A stretch of 64,000 nucleotides of DNA from Nisaea sp039990255 (GTDB lineage Bacteria > Pseudomonadota > Alphaproteobacteria > Thalassobaculales > Thalassobaculaceae): positions 1 through 64,000 of the forward strand of contig NZ_JBDXGG010000016.1 in assembly GCF_039990255.1 (NCBI RefSeq). The letters are read 5' to 3'. Positions within the stretch are counted from its first letter, which is position 1, and every line of letters begins with the position of its first letter. A model generated the notes under the pieces. That model saw only the letters and a program-made list of their open reading frames with translations, had not been told where the DNA came from and ran no database searches. Made by a program: the position numbers and the translations under genes. This document shows positions 36,139 through 45,656 of this stretch, piece by piece.

Positions 36139-37224
36139 TTAGCAGCCGATCCGTTGCCGTTCAGTCGCCGCGCGGCGCTTGATATTGGCGGAAGCGTTCG
36201 GGAAGTCGGCCTTCAACTGATCGAAAGTGACGCAGGCATCTTCCTTCCGGCCCATGCGGGCTAGAGAGAAGCCGAGCTTCAACAGGTTGTCGGCGGTCTT
36301 GGAGCTGCCAGAATACTCCGTATAGCCCGTTGCGAAGGTCTTCGCCGCATTGGCAAAATCCTTCCGAACGTAATAGGTCTCACCCAGCCAATACATCGCA
36401 TTGCCCGCCAGCGGGCTCTTCGGATGGCGCTCAAGGAATGTGCTTAGCGCCTGTTCGGCGGACGCAAAATCCTGCTTCTGCAAATACGTAAAGGCGTGCT
36501 TGTACTGCTCTTCAGGAGTGCCATCGGGCAGGATCTGCTGAAGGTTGGTGCCAGATGAACTGGCCGGGGCCGGGGAAGTGCCCGGCGAGGATGCATTCGC
36601 AACGGTGGCGGCTGGGGCGCCTGCCGCCGAGGCGGGCGCATTGTCGAGAGCCTGAGCCTCCGACTGCTTCAGATAGCCCAGGACACCCTGGCCCTGCCCT
36701 GCAACCGGCGTCTCCGCCGGTGTTTGCGCGGCCGCAGCATTATTCGGGGTGCCCAGCGCCGATCCGGTCTGTACAGGAACTCCACCGCGCTCAAGAGCCT
36801 GAAGTCTGAAATCTATGTCGCGCACCAGCCGGTCAAGACGGCCGGAATTCTGCTCCACATTGAACTCGACTTCCTCGATCTTGCCGGTGAGGGAACGGAT
36901 CAGGGTTTCGAGCTGTTGCAGACGGACTTCAACCCGTGCGGCATAGCTTGTATCGAAGCCGTTGCCCTGGCCGCCCGCAGCAGCCGACGTCGTCGATGTG
37001 CCAGATGTGATCGGCGCCGGTGTTACGGGCGTCGCCGTGATCCCTGCACTGCCGCCGCGATAGAGCTGGCGCTGCAGATCCTGCATGTCGCGCTCCATAC
37101 GGTCGAGACGGTTCAGCAAATTCTGGACGTCCTGCGCGGCTGCGGGCAGTGCCGCCACCGAGAAGAACATCAAGGCCGCAACGCCAACCGCGCGTGCGCC
37201 GCCAAATACGAACCGGCTCGTCAT
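36139..37224 (-). CDS. cpoB: Tol-Pal system protein CpoB (YbgF)
   Basis: A 361-residue periplasmic protein. Signal peptide from the ATG at 37224 ending PAAAQ, with GGGAG ahead. A coiled coil follows (NLLNRLDRMERDMQDLQRQL and a second at ~90-130). A low-complexity Ala/Pro/Thr linker leads to C-terminal TPR repeats (EQYKHAFTYLQKQDFASAEQ onward). CpoB links the Tol-Pal machine to septal peptidoglycan synthesis. It lies after pal, separated by a hairpin terminator. Confidence 0.93.
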   Translation of the reverse strand: MTSRFVFGGARAVGVAALMFFSVAALPAAAQDVQNLLNRLDRMERDMQDLQRQLYRGGSAGITATPVTPAPITSGTSTTSAAAGGQGNGFDTSYAARVEVRLQQLETLIRSLTGKIEEVEFNVEQNSGRLDRLVRDIDFRLQALERGGVPVQTGSALGTPNNAAAAQTPAETPVAGQGQGVLGYLKQSEAQALDNAPASAAGAPAATVANASSPGTSPAPASSSGTNLQQILPDGTPEEQYKHAFTYLQKQDFASAEQALSTFLERHPKSPLAGNAMYWLGETYYVRKDFANAAKTFATGYTEYSGSSKTADNLLKLGFSLARMGRKEDACVTFDQLKADFPNASANIKRRAATERQRIGC

Positions 37225-37357
37225 CTCTCGAACTCCCAGTCTCACGTTCGTCGCGTCTCACAATTGTCTCGACCACCAAATCTAGATGGCCAATCGAGCA
37301 GGATTAAGGCATGCCCGCCAACGGAGCGTCGTCAATTGCGCCTCCACAAACGACAAC

Positions 37358-37385
37358 GCGCCGGTCTGGCTAACCAGACCGGCGC
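37358..37385 (-). terminator. Intrinsic terminator after pal
   Basis: Perfect 12-bp stem GCGCCGGTCTGG / CCAGACCGGCGC with a 4-base loop, 29 bases beyond the pal stop. On the minus strand it is followed by a moderately T-rich stretch (GTTGTCGTTTG). It would separate tolQRAB-pal from cpoB. Confidence 0.7.
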
Positions 37386-37414
37386 GGTCTAACTCAGGCG
37401 GTCAGGCAGAAGCC

Positions 37415-37933
37415 TTAGTTGATGGTGGTCACACCACGACGGTTCTGGCTCCATGCTTCGTCGTTGCTGCCGAAAGCAACCGGACGCTCTTTACCGTAGC
37501 TGATGGTGCTGACGCGGCTGGCATCAATGCCGAGCGCAATCAGATAATCTTTTGCTGCACTGGCGCGGCGTTCGCCGAGGGCCAGGTTGTACTCCCGAGT
37601 GCCGCGCTCATCGCAATGTCCTTCGATGGTCACGGTTGAGCTCGGGTACTTGCGCAGCCAGAAAGCCTGACGCTCAAGCGTCGTGCGGGCTTCAGGCGTC
37701 AGGTCGTATTTATCGAAACCGAAGAAAACCCGGTCGCCAACCTCGGCGACGAACTCTTCACGCGATCCCGGAGCAGCTGTTACAGCCCCCGTAGAGGCTG
37801 ACGAGGTCGAGGGCTGGTTCGCAGCCGGAACTGTCGATCCTGCGCCGCCCGACTGGGACGCGGTTTCTTGGTCAGTCGAGCACGCAGCAACGAGCAAACC
37901 CGCAGCCACGATGGAAAGAAACTTCATTGCCAT
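37415..37933 (-). CDS. pal: Peptidoglycan-associated lipoprotein Pal
   Basis: A 172-residue outer-membrane lipoprotein. Lipobox LVAAC with the acylated cysteine near residue 18, a Ser/Thr-rich linker, then an OmpA-like domain that binds diaminopimelate in the wall (VTIEGHCDERGTREYNLALG and RRASAAKDYLIALGI). It partners TolB and TolA and keeps the outer membrane tied to the wall at division. The gene lies 165 bases after tolB. Confidence 0.96.
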   Translation of the reverse strand: MAMKFLSIVAAGLLVAACSTDQETASQSGGAGSTVPAANQPSTSSASTGAVTAAPGSREEFVAEVGDRVFFGFDKYDLTPEARTTLERQAFWLRKYPSSTVTIEGHCDERGTREYNLALGERRASAAKDYLIALGIDASRVSTISYGKERPVAFGSNDEAWSQNRRGVTTIN

Positions 37934-38098
37934 TCTTTAACCCCCACAGAAGTGAGCCTTCGATCCAAGTTTTCGGTCGTGCCCCTTAGACTCTAACCGG
38001 ACGCGCCAATCCTTTGTGTTCTCTAACAGATTTCTACGGATGGCGATAGCCGCTCATTACCGGAGAAGGCTTGTCGGGCGAAATATATTTCTATGACG

Positions 38099-39478
38099 CT
38101 AAGGAATCAAGGGAGACCATGCGGGATCGGACGCATCAACAGGCGTGACAATCTCGCGCTCGTTATATCCTGTGAGGTCAATGGAGTAGAGTTTGGTTTT
38201 GCCCCCTCGACCGGAAGAGTCCGATGGGAACTGTTTGAAATATATAAGAACTCGCCCATTCGGCGCCCATGTTGGCGACTCCACGAGGTAGCCCTGGGAG
38301 AGCAGCCGCTCGCCGGTTCCGTCCGGCCGCATGACCCCGATATAAAACTGTCCGCCAACAATTTTAGTGAAGGCGATCAGGTCCCCGCGTGGCGACCAAA
38401 CCGGCGTGGCATAGCGCCCTTTTCCGAAACTGATGCGCTTCACATTGCTGCCATTCGCATCCATCACGTAAATTTGCTGGCTGCCGCCCCGGTCGGAGTT
38501 GAAGGTGATCTGACCACCATCCGGTGCGAAAGTCGGCGAAGTATCGATCGACGGGCTCTCCGTCAGGCGGCGCACGCGACGGGTGGCCAGATCCATCGTG
38601 TAAATATCGGTGATACCGTTGCGGGCAAGGCTCATGATCACCCGGTTACCATCCGGCGAGAAACGCGGCGCGAATGTCATGCCTGGGAAATCGCCCAGTA
38701 CTTCCTGTTGGCCGGTCTCGATGTTGAAGATATAGACTCGCGGCTTGTTGTTATAATACGCGAGATAGGTGATCTCCTGCAGCGTCGGTGAGAACCGCGG
38801 TGTCAGCACCAGGTCCTTGCCGTCGGTCAGGAAGCGGTGATTTGCGCCGTCCTGGTCCATGATCGCCAAACGCTTGGTACGCCGGTCCGGCGGGCCGCTT
38901 TCGGCGATATAAACGACACGGGTATCGAAATAGCCGGATTCACCAGTCATCCGCTGGTAAATCGCGTCCGAGATGATATGGGCGACTCGGCGCCAGTTCG
39001 CAGGCACCGTGGTATAGGCATTTGCCACCATCTGCTGTTCGGCAAAGACGTCCCAGAGACGAAACTCGACCTTCACAGCACCGCTCGCTTCGAAACTCAC
39101 CGCACCGTGCACCAGTGCCTGCGAATTGATCAGACGCCAGTCACCAAAGCGCGGTAACGCGCTCAAAGACACATTGCGCTGGATAAAGGCGGCATTGTTG
39201 ATCGGGGCGAAAAGACCGGAGCGCTCTAGGTTGGCAGCGATCACGGCAGCGATGTCCCGGCCGATCTGCGCACTTTCGGCATTGTTCCCGGTAAACTCGG
39301 AGACCGCCACGGGCAGCGGGTCGACCTTGCCTTGGGTAATGTCGATCCTCAGCTCGGCCCGGGCCGAACCGGTTGCAAGAAGAACCAGCAGCAGAGCAGG
39401 CAACACCCACTGCAAAAGCATTGCAACAGGTGAAAACTTCATAGTGCCCATAGTGTGGGACGGTCCAGCGAACCTCAT
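38099..39478 (-). CDS. tolB: Tol-Pal system periplasmic protein TolB
   Basis: About 459 residues. Signal peptide with the hydrophobic core MLLQWVLPALLLVLLATG ending SARA-E. The N-terminal domain (LRIDITQGKVDPLPVAVSEF) is followed by a six-bladed WD40-like propeller with repeated FSPDGNRV/FAPDGGQI/WSPRGDLI blades. I choose the ATG at 39478 since GAGAGG lies at the right distance; ATGs at 39451 and 39442 are also possible. It binds Pal and the TolA C-terminus. Confidence 0.95.
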   Translation of the reverse strand: MRFAGPSHTMGTMKFSPVAMLLQWVLPALLLVLLATGSARAELRIDITQGKVDPLPVAVSEFTGNNAESAQIGRDIAAVIAANLERSGLFAPINNAAFIQRNVSLSALPRFGDWRLINSQALVHGAVSFEASGAVKVEFRLWDVFAEQQMVANAYTTVPANWRRVAHIISDAIYQRMTGESGYFDTRVVYIAESGPPDRRTKRLAIMDQDGANHRFLTDGKDLVLTPRFSPTLQEITYLAYYNNKPRVYIFNIETGQQEVLGDFPGMTFAPRFSPDGNRVIMSLARNGITDIYTMDLATRRVRRLTESPSIDTSPTFAPDGGQITFNSDRGGSQQIYVMDANGSNVKRISFGKGRYATPVWSPRGDLIAFTKIVGGQFYIGVMRPDGTGERLLSQGYLVESPTWAPNGRVLIYFKQFPSDSSGRGGKTKLYSIDLTGYNEREIVTPVDASDPAWSPLIP

Positions 39479-39513
39479 GATCGGCCTCTCAAGTCGGTCG
39501 TGATCGCGGATCT

Positions 39514-40470
39514 TCACAGCAGATCCCTCGGATTGAAAGTCATGGTGATGTTTTTCCATGACTCATATTTTTCAGGCGGCAACGGAAGCTTTCCGCAGCT
39601 CAGCACCGCTCGCCGCGCACTTTCGGCAGCACTTCGGAAAAAACCGTCCCGGGACAGCCGTGCCTGATCGACAATCCGCGCATCGCGCACGGTGCCGTCA
39701 GCTCCCATCTGCAAAGCGATCTCGATGAAGAGATTTTCCGCATCCTTAGCGCCTGCAGGCACGTTCCAGCATTGTGCGATCTGACGGCGCACCGCGTCGA
39801 TCTCGCTGATGGAGACCTTATTCTCCGGATCGAAGGCCTTGTCGGAGCGGCTTCGAGCGGGTGCCTGTAATTTGGCGAGCACGTCCTTCAAGGGATCGGT
39901 ATTTTTCTTCGGCTTTTCTTCTTGCGGTTTCACCGGCTGAGCGGGCTCCGTCTTCTCAAGCGTCTTCAGCAAGCGCGAGAAATCGAGTTTCTTGTCATCT
40001 TTTTTCGGCTTCTTCTCCGCCTCTTTCGGCGTCGGTTCCGGCGCGCGCGGCTTCGGCCGCGGTTTCGGTGCGGGCGTCGGGGCCTGCGCAACCTTCTTAG
40101 GCTCCGGAGCCTTCTCAGGCGCTGGCTTCGGGATCGGCGCAGGTTCCGGCTCGGGCACCTCGGCAACCGGCTCAGGCGCAGGTTCCGGTGTCGAAGTTGG
40201 CGGCGGAGGAGGAGACGGTGCTGCTGCCTCTGGTGGTGGTGGCGCGGGCTTCGGAGCTTCGGGATTCGGCTCCTTCGGTTTAGGCTTTTCCATTGTCTCG
40301 GGCTCGACCGCCGCCGTCGGCGTATTGGTTATTTCCGAGATGTCCACCATGTCGACAATGACCAACTGCTCCGGAAGAATATCGTCATTCCGGAGTTCAG
40401 GCAGGCCGAACCATGCAAAGGCGAAAACCGCAACATGGATGCCAACGGATATGGAGAGCCCCGTGCGCAT
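39514..40470 (-). CDS. tolA: TolA energy-transducing protein
   Basis: A 318-residue protein. One N-terminal membrane anchor (GLSISVGIHVAVFAFAWFGL), a long Pro/Glu/Lys-rich periplasmic spacer (~residues 55-215, with many PEP and KPK runs), and a C-terminal TolA/TonB-like globular domain (ISEIDAVRRQIAQCWNVPAG onward). It carries force from TolQR to TolB-Pal. Proline repeats rather than the long alanine helix of E. coli TolA are usual in alphaproteobacteria. The gene is 5 bases after tolR. Confidence 0.93.
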   Translation of the reverse strand: MRTGLSISVGIHVAVFAFAWFGLPELRNDDILPEQLVIVDMVDISEITNTPTAAVEPETMEKPKPKEPNPEAPKPAPPPPEAAAPSPPPPPTSTPEPAPEPVAEVPEPEPAPIPKPAPEKAPEPKKVAQAPTPAPKPRPKPRAPEPTPKEAEKKPKKDDKKLDFSRLLKTLEKTEPAQPVKPQEEKPKKNTDPLKDVLAKLQAPARSRSDKAFDPENKVSISEIDAVRRQIAQCWNVPAGAKDAENLFIEIALQMGADGTVRDARIVDQARLSRDGFFRSAAESARRAVLSCGKLPLPPEKYESWKNITMTFNPRDLL

Positions 40471-40474
40471 GGCG

Positions 40475-40918
40475 TCAGCGCGTCCCCTTACTGTCCGGAA
40501 TTTCGGCCAGAAGCGCGACCTTCTTGAAACCCGCAGAGCTGATTAGCCCCATGACCTCCATCACCGTTCCGTACTGGATCGTCTTGTCCCCGCGCACAAA
40601 GATTCGTACGTCCGGGCGCTGCCCAGTTACAGCGTTCAGCCGAGGCACCAAATTCTCCCGTGGCACTTCGGTTTCCTGCAGATAGATCACACCATCCGCA
40701 TTCACCGAAACAACAAGTGGCTCGACTTCGTCCGTCAGTTGAGCGGCTTCTGTCTTGGGCAGGTCCACCGGCACACCGACGGTTAGCAGCGGTGCGGTGA
40801 CCATAAAGACAATAAGAAGCACAAGCATGACGTCGACCAGCGGTGTCACGTTGATTTCACTCAGCGGACGATAGCGCCCCCGCGCCCCGCGCCCGTTCCC
40901 TATCAAGGAGCCGGCCAT
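40475..40918 (-). CDS. tolR: Tol-Pal system protein TolR
   Basis: A 147-residue ExbD/TolR protein with one membrane helix (VTPLVDVMLVLLIVFMVTAP) holding the proton-channel aspartate in LVDVML, and a periplasmic domain that includes VSVNADGVIYLQ and VRIFVRGDKTIQYG. It works with TolQ as the proton-driven motor. Four bases separate it from tolQ. Confidence 0.95.
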   Translation of the reverse strand: MAGSLIGNGRGARGRYRPLSEINVTPLVDVMLVLLIVFMVTAPLLTVGVPVDLPKTEAAQLTDEVEPLVVSVNADGVIYLQETEVPRENLVPRLNAVTGQRPDVRIFVRGDKTIQYGTVMEVMGLISSAGFKKVALLAEIPDSKGTR

Positions 40919-40921
40919 GCC

Positions 40922-41653
40922 TCAGCCTCCCTCGTCAAGCTGACGGGACAGGATGGAGGCGAACTCGCTGGAGAAGGTCTCCAGGCGCCCCGCATAGCGG
41001 CCAAGGTCGGTAGAAATCTTGTTATAGGCAATCACCGCCGGGATGGCTGCAATCAAGCCGAGGGCCGTCGCGAAAAGAGCCTCGGCGATACCCGGCGCCA
41101 CCACCGCGAGAGAGGTGTTCTTGGTCGCCGCAATGGACTGGAAGCTGTTCATAATGCCCCATACGGTCCCGAACAGCCCAACAAACGGAGCAACGGAGCC
41201 AACCGAGGCTAGGAAAGTCATGTGTTTTTCAAGACGATCCAGCTCCCGGGTAATCGAGAGCTGCATGACCTGTTCAATGCGCTGACGCAGGCTGGCTCGA
41301 ATTTCAGAGCCTTTCGTGGTCAGCCCCTTGGCGGCCGACCGGCGCCATTCCCGCATCGCCGCCGCGAATACACCGGTCATCGGATCACCCGGCTGCCCAC
41401 CAATCCTGTCATAAAGGTCCTCTAGCGAGCCGCCGGACCAGAATGCTTCCTCAAACTGCGTCGCGGCCTTCGAAAGCCGGCGCATCTTCAGAACCTTGTC
41501 GACGATGATCGCCCAGCTCCAGATCGACGCGCCGATCAGGACGATCATCACGGTCTTAACAATCCAGTCCGCGGCCATGAACAATCCCCAGATGCTCATG
41601 TCCATGGCGGCGGCGCCTCCAAGCGTCACGGTATCGACTACTGTTTGATCCAT
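40922..41653 (-). CDS. tolQ: Tol-Pal system protein TolQ
   Basis: A 243-residue MotA/TolQ/ExbB protein with three membrane helices: one near the N-terminus (IVKTVMIVLIGASIWSWAII), and a pair in the C-terminal half (FLASVGSVAPFVGLFGTVWG and EALFATALGLIAAIPAVIAY). It forms the pentameric stator around TolR. First of the tol genes after ybgC, as usual. Confidence 0.95.
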   Translation of the reverse strand: MDQTVVDTVTLGGAAAMDMSIWGLFMAADWIVKTVMIVLIGASIWSWAIIVDKVLKMRRLSKAATQFEEAFWSGGSLEDLYDRIGGQPGDPMTGVFAAAMREWRRSAAKGLTTKGSEIRASLRQRIEQVMQLSITRELDRLEKHMTFLASVGSVAPFVGLFGTVWGIMNSFQSIAATKNTSLAVVAPGIAEALFATALGLIAAIPAVIAYNKISTDLGRYAGRLETFSSEFASILSRQLDEGG

Positions 41654-41700
41654 TTAGATACTCTTCCCCGACCTCTGTCCTTTGGCTTGAGCGACGATCA

Positions 41701-42165
41701 TCACAATCCCCCTCCGTCGTGCCGGTCCAGTTTCGATTTGACCGATTGCGGCACCCGCACCGGGCGCCCCTTCCGGTCCACACAGGCGATAGTGCTGACC
41801 ACCTTCACAAGATACCCGTCCACACCCGTCTTTGAGATGTTTTGCTCAACCAGAAAGGACGCACCCTTAATCCCGGCAATCACCGTCTGGATTTCAAGCG
41901 CGTCGTCGAGCCGGGCGGGCAGGCGAAAATCGATCTCACTGCGCCTGACAACGAAGTAAACGCCTTCCGCGTCAGAAAGTTCCGACTGAGAGACACCGAC
42001 ATCGCGGAGGTATTCCGTGCGGCCACGTTCGGCGAAACGCAGATAGTTGGCGTGATAGACGACGCCACCTGCATCCGTGTCCTCGTAATAGACGCGGGCG
42101 CGTAGCATATGTGTACCGTCCGCCGTGAACACCGTCACCGCAGGCTGCAGCAGCCGCTCAGACAT
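41701..42165 (-). CDS. ybgC: Tol-Pal-associated acyl-CoA thioesterase YbgC
   Basis: About 154 residues with a hotdog fold. The catalytic motif is YYEDTDAGGVVYHANYLRF (active aspartate in EDTDAGG). YbgC hydrolyses acyl-CoA or acyl-ACP and is fixed beside tolQ, although its link to the Tol machine is unclear. Three in-frame ATGs lie at 42180, 42171 and 42165; the last has a GAGG-type site, and all overlap the ruvB end. Confidence 0.92.
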   Translation of the reverse strand: MSERLLQPAVTVFTADGTHMLRARVYYEDTDAGGVVYHANYLRFAERGRTEYLRDVGVSQSELSDAEGVYFVVRRSEIDFRLPARLDDALEIQTVIAGIKGASFLVEQNISKTGVDGYLVKVVSTIACVDRKGRPVRVPQSVKSKLDRHDGGGL

Positions 42166-43237
42166 CCTCATCCTCGGCATTATTGTCGAGAAGGGTCATT
42201 TGCGCGGCTTCAGCGGGCGTCCTGTTCGGCATGGCAAGGCCGAGATAGCGGTAGCCGGATTCGGACAGAAGCCGCCCTCGCGGCGTGCGCTGAAGCAAGC
42301 CCTGTTGCAACAGATAAGGCTCGATCACTTCCTCGATAACGTCGCGTTGCTCGGCCAGTGCCGCCGCGAGGGTCTCCGCCCCGACCGGTCCACCACCATA
42401 ATTGTCTGCGATACAGCGCAGATAGCGTCGGTCCATTGCATCCAGCCCGCGCTTGTCGATATCGAGACGGTTCAGCGCGCCGTCAGCGGCCTTCTGATCG
42501 ATTTCATCGACACCTGCAACCGCAGCAAAATCCCGCACCCGGCGCAACAGGCGCCCGGCCACGCGCGGTGTCCCGCGTGAGCGGCTGGCGACTTCCGCAG
42601 CCCCTTCAGGCAATAGATTCATTCCGAGCAGGGAGGCACCGCGCATGACGATGCTCTGCAGCTCCTCCGGTGTGTAAAATTGCAGCCGCAACGGAATGCC
42701 GAAGCGCTCCCGCAAAGGCGTCGTGATCAGACCGGACCGTGTCGTCGCCGCCACCAGGGTAAAGGGCGACAAGTCGATCCGGATTGACCGGGCCGCCGGG
42801 CCTTCACCGATAATGAGGTCGAGCTGAAAATCCTCCATAGCCGGATAAAGCACTTCCTCTACGGCAGGATTAAGGCGATGGATCTCATCGATGAAGAGAA
42901 CGTCGCGCGCCTGAAGGTTGGTCAGCAGGGCCGCAAGGTCTCCAGCCTTGGCGATCACCGGGCCTGATGTGGCGCGGAAATTCACCCCGAGCTCGCGGGC
43001 GACGATCTGGGCCAGCGTGGTCTTGCCGAGGCCGGGCGGTCCGAAGAAAAGCGCGTGGTCCATCGCCTCTTCACGAGTCTTCGCAGCCTCGATGAAGACT
43101 TTGAGATTCTCCCGCATCTGCTTCTGGCCGACGAAATCATCAAGAGTAACCGGACGCAGCGCCCGCTCGGGCGTGTCCTCAGTCGACCGTTCGCCGTCGA
43201 CGATCCGGCCCTCTTCGCCATCATCCCAGTCGCTCAC
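42158..43237 (-). CDS. ruvB: Holliday junction branch-migration helicase RuvB
   Basis: A 359-residue AAA+ motor. Walker A is GPPGLGKTTLAQ, Walker B LFIDEIHRL, then PFTLVAATTRSG and LRERFGIPLRL, and a C-terminal winged helix (EPYLLQQGLLQRTPRGR). It pumps DNA through RuvA-bound junctions. The start overlaps the ruvA stop (ATGA), so translation is coupled. Confidence 0.97.
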   Translation of the reverse strand: MSDWDDGEEGRIVDGERSTEDTPERALRPVTLDDFVGQKQMRENLKVFIEAAKTREEAMDHALFFGPPGLGKTTLAQIVARELGVNFRATSGPVIAKAGDLAALLTNLQARDVLFIDEIHRLNPAVEEVLYPAMEDFQLDLIIGEGPAARSIRIDLSPFTLVAATTRSGLITTPLRERFGIPLRLQFYTPEELQSIVMRGASLLGMNLLPEGAAEVASRSRGTPRVAGRLLRRVRDFAAVAGVDEIDQKAADGALNRLDIDKRGLDAMDRRYLRCIADNYGGGPVGAETLAAALAEQRDVIEEVIEPYLLQQGLLQRTPRGRLLSESGYRYLGLAMPNRTPAEAAQMTLLDNNAEDEDV

Positions 43238-43857
43238 GAAGCGAGCTCCTTCAGCCCGCCGGTGATCAACTGGTTAAGGTCCGCATCAGGTCCGATCGCT
43301 TTGATAGCGGCATGAACAGCGCCATAGGCAATGCTGCGGTCATAGCCGAGATTCACCAGGGCGGAGATCGCATCGGCGACAGCGGCGGATTCTCCCGCCG
43401 GTGCGGCCGTGCCGCCCGCAGGTGCCGGCATTGAGGCATCGGCGCCGAGCGAGATGTTCACCGCCTTGTCTTTCAGCTCGTTCACGATCCGGCCGGCCAG
43501 CTTGGGGCCGACGCCGTCCGCCCGGGTCAGCATCTTGGCATCCCCGGCGGCAACAGACCTCAGGACCTCGTCAGGCGCCAACGCGGACAGGATGGAAAGT
43601 GCCGCCTTGGCCCCTACGCCCTGCACTGTCTGCAGGATCCTGAACATCTCCTGCTCCGCCTTGTCAGCGAAACCATAGAGATGAATGTGGTCCTCGCGAA
43701 CATGGGTTTCGACATGAACAGAGACATTCCCGCCCTTGTCCCCCAGTTTCGCAAGTGTCCGGCTGGACGCGAAAATCAGATACCCGACGCCGCCGACATC
43801 GATCACAGCGCTGCCGTCACCGAAGGAATCGAGAACACCCCGCAACTTGGCGATCAC
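43234..43857 (-). CDS. ruvA: Holliday junction DNA-binding protein RuvA
   Basis: A 207-residue protein with three domains: OB fold (MIAKLRGVLDSFGDGSAVID), helix-hairpin-helix DNA-binding core (VQGVGAKAALSILSAL and ADGVGPKLAGRIVNELKD), then a Gly/Ala/Pro linker and the C-terminal RuvB-contact domain. Overlaps ruvC by ATGA. Confidence 0.96.
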   Translation of the reverse strand: MIAKLRGVLDSFGDGSAVIDVGGVGYLIFASSRTLAKLGDKGGNVSVHVETHVREDHIHLYGFADKAEQEMFRILQTVQGVGAKAALSILSALAPDEVLRSVAAGDAKMLTRADGVGPKLAGRIVNELKDKAVNISLGADASMPAPAGGTAAPAGESAAVADAISALVNLGYDRSIAYGAVHAAIKAIGPDADLNQLITGGLKELAS

Positions 43858-44432
43858 TGGCCCATCTCCTTACGCAGAGCCGCCTGGATCGCGCGCTCGT
43901 ACCCACCGGTTGCAGATTGTTGTTTGATCCGGGACACGCCCACCGTCTCGCCGAAGGCATGCCGACTCTGGGCGAAATGCGCATGGCAGATCGCCACGGC
44001 AAGCGCATCCGCCGCATCCGCAGAATCGAAAACAGCCTCGGGCAGCAGCTTCGACACCATGATCTGGACCTGGTCCTTGTTGGCGTGACCGGCCCCGACA
44101 ACGGTCTTCTTTACCCGGTTCGGCGCGTATTCCGTCACCCGCAGCCCCTGCTTGGCAGGCGCCAGCAGAACAGCGCCGCGGGCCAGACCAAGCTTCAGAG
44201 TTGATTCCGGATTCTTGTTGACGAAAGTCTCTTCGACCGCTGCCTCACCGGGAGTGTGACGGCTGAGGATTTCCAGAACGCCGTCGTGCAATTCCAGGAG
44301 CCGTTCCGCGATGGAGCGACTTGCCGTAGATTTCAAAGTCCCATTGGCAACATGTCGCAGCCGATGGCCATCCACATCAATCACACCCCAGCCGGTAAAG
44401 CGGAGGCCGGGGTCGAGACCGAGAAGCCTCAT
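43854..44432 (-). CDS. ruvC: Holliday junction resolvase RuvC
   Basis: About 192 residues. RNase H-like nuclease with catalytic acidic residues in LLGLDPGLRFTGWG, in the AAVEETFVNKN block, and in the final SADAADALAVAICH region. The start ATG at 44432 follows GGGGAGATG; the frame runs open to 44465 but would add an unusual leader. It cuts junctions processed by RuvAB. Confidence 0.95.
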   Translation of the reverse strand: MRLLGLDPGLRFTGWGVIDVDGHRLRHVANGTLKSTASRSIAERLLELHDGVLEILSRHTPGEAAVEETFVNKNPESTLKLGLARGAVLLAPAKQGLRVTEYAPNRVKKTVVGAGHANKDQVQIMVSKLLPEAVFDSADAADALAVAICHAHFAQSRHAFGETVGVSRIKQQSATGGYERAIQAALRKEMGQ

Positions 44433-44480
44433 CGCGGTTGCATCTCCCCAATTGGGTTTCGGCAAAACTCCCGCATTGGG

Positions 44481-45233
44481 TCAGGCAGCCGCCGTCAGTT
44501 TCCGCATGACATCGTCCGGGATCTCGAAATTTGCCGAGACGGACTGGACGTCGTCGAGGTCTTCCAGAGCGCCCAGCAGTTTCATGATGGTCTCGGCATG
44601 ACTTTCGTCCACCGGCACCGTGTTCTGAGGCTTCCACGACAGCTCCGCCTCTTCGGGAGCCCCGAACTGCTCTGAGAGCGCTTCACGAACAGCGCTCAGA
44701 TCATCGGGCGCGCAGGTTATGACATGCCCGTCCTCGGAGGATTCGACATTTTCGGCGCCCGCTTCCAGCGCAGCCTCGAACATGGCATCGGCCTCTGCCT
44801 TTTCAGCCGGATAGGAAATCTGGCCAACCCGATCGAACATGAAGCTGACCGAGTTGGTCTCGCCAAGGGCGCCACCGTATTTGGAAAAAGTGGAGCGCAC
44901 TTCGGAAGCCGTGCGATTGCGATTGTCCGTCAATGCCTCGACGATCATGGCGACACCGCCGGACGCATAGCCCTCGTAGCGAATATCCTCATAATTGTCG
45001 TCAGCGCCGCCGCCTTCGGCCTTCTTCAGCACCCGGTCGATATTGTCCTTCGGCATGTTGGCCTCGCGGGCCGCCTGAATTGCCGACCGCAGGCGCGGGT
45101 TGGCGCTCGCATCAGTACTCGCCTTCGCCGCGACGGCGATTTCTCGGATCAACCGGGTAAACAGCTTCGCGCGCTTTTTGTCCTGCGCACCCTTGCGGTA
45201 CATGATGTTCTTAAATTGGGAATGCCCTGCCAT
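44481..45233 (-). CDS. yebC: YebC/PmpR/TACO1 family protein
   Basis: A 250-residue protein with the family hallmark MAGHSQFKNIMYRKGAQDKK at the N-terminus, then the RLIREIAVAAK helix and PKDNIDRVLKKAEGG. The family was first described as transcription regulators and is now also linked to translation of difficult proline stretches. The start at 45233 is fixed by the hallmark and a TAAGGAA site. It heads the yebC-ruvCAB unit. Confidence 0.95.
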   Translation of the reverse strand: MAGHSQFKNIMYRKGAQDKKRAKLFTRLIREIAVAAKASTDASANPRLRSAIQAAREANMPKDNIDRVLKKAEGGGADDNYEDIRYEGYASGGVAMIVEALTDNRNRTASEVRSTFSKYGGALGETNSVSFMFDRVGQISYPAEKAEADAMFEAALEAGAENVESSEDGHVITCAPDDLSAVREALSEQFGAPEEAELSWKPQNTVPVDESHAETIMKLLGALEDLDDVQSVSANFEIPDDVMRKLTAAA

Positions 45234-45656
45234 TTCCTTACAATCCTCATGGAGCCCAGGCTCGTTCGAAATGCCGCTCGGGGCGCGACGAAGCGCACCA
45301 AGCGGCCCGGAGGCTGGATCAATCGGCGAATCGGGCATCAAGTCAAGAGCAACGGGCAAACCTGTTTGCCGCCACGCCGCAGTTTCCTGCCGTTCGCAAC
45401 TGAATACAGCCTAGTTAAAACTGACTTGAACTATACCAGATATTGTATGAAGACGCACCAGAAGAGGCGGATTTCCGGGCTTGGGCGACGTTTTCAGCAT
45501 GTGCAAATGGACACATTTGCAATGCCACCCTGAATTGAGAAGCGCGCAATCCGGCTATAGCCTTACCCACCGGAAGTCGACTAAACTCCAGTTAAGGATA
45601 ACAAATTGTTAAGATTCTACGGTTCCGGCATGCTGGACCCGGGGAAGTCGTGGTGA
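45234..45656. other. Divergent intergenic region between yebC and the receiver-domain gene
   Basis: 423 bases without a credible gene. A perfect 8-bp inverted repeat, TGCAAATG-GACA-CATTTGCA (45502-45521), lies near the centre and may be an operator. AT-richer DNA from 45410 to 45460 and 45580 to 45620 could hold promoters. No RNA gene is recognised. Confidence 0.45.

Noticed and set aside
45589..45615. CtrA-like TTAA pairs ahead of the receiver gene
   Set aside because: The TTAA elements are spaced 13 bases apart, not the seven expected for a CtrA full site.
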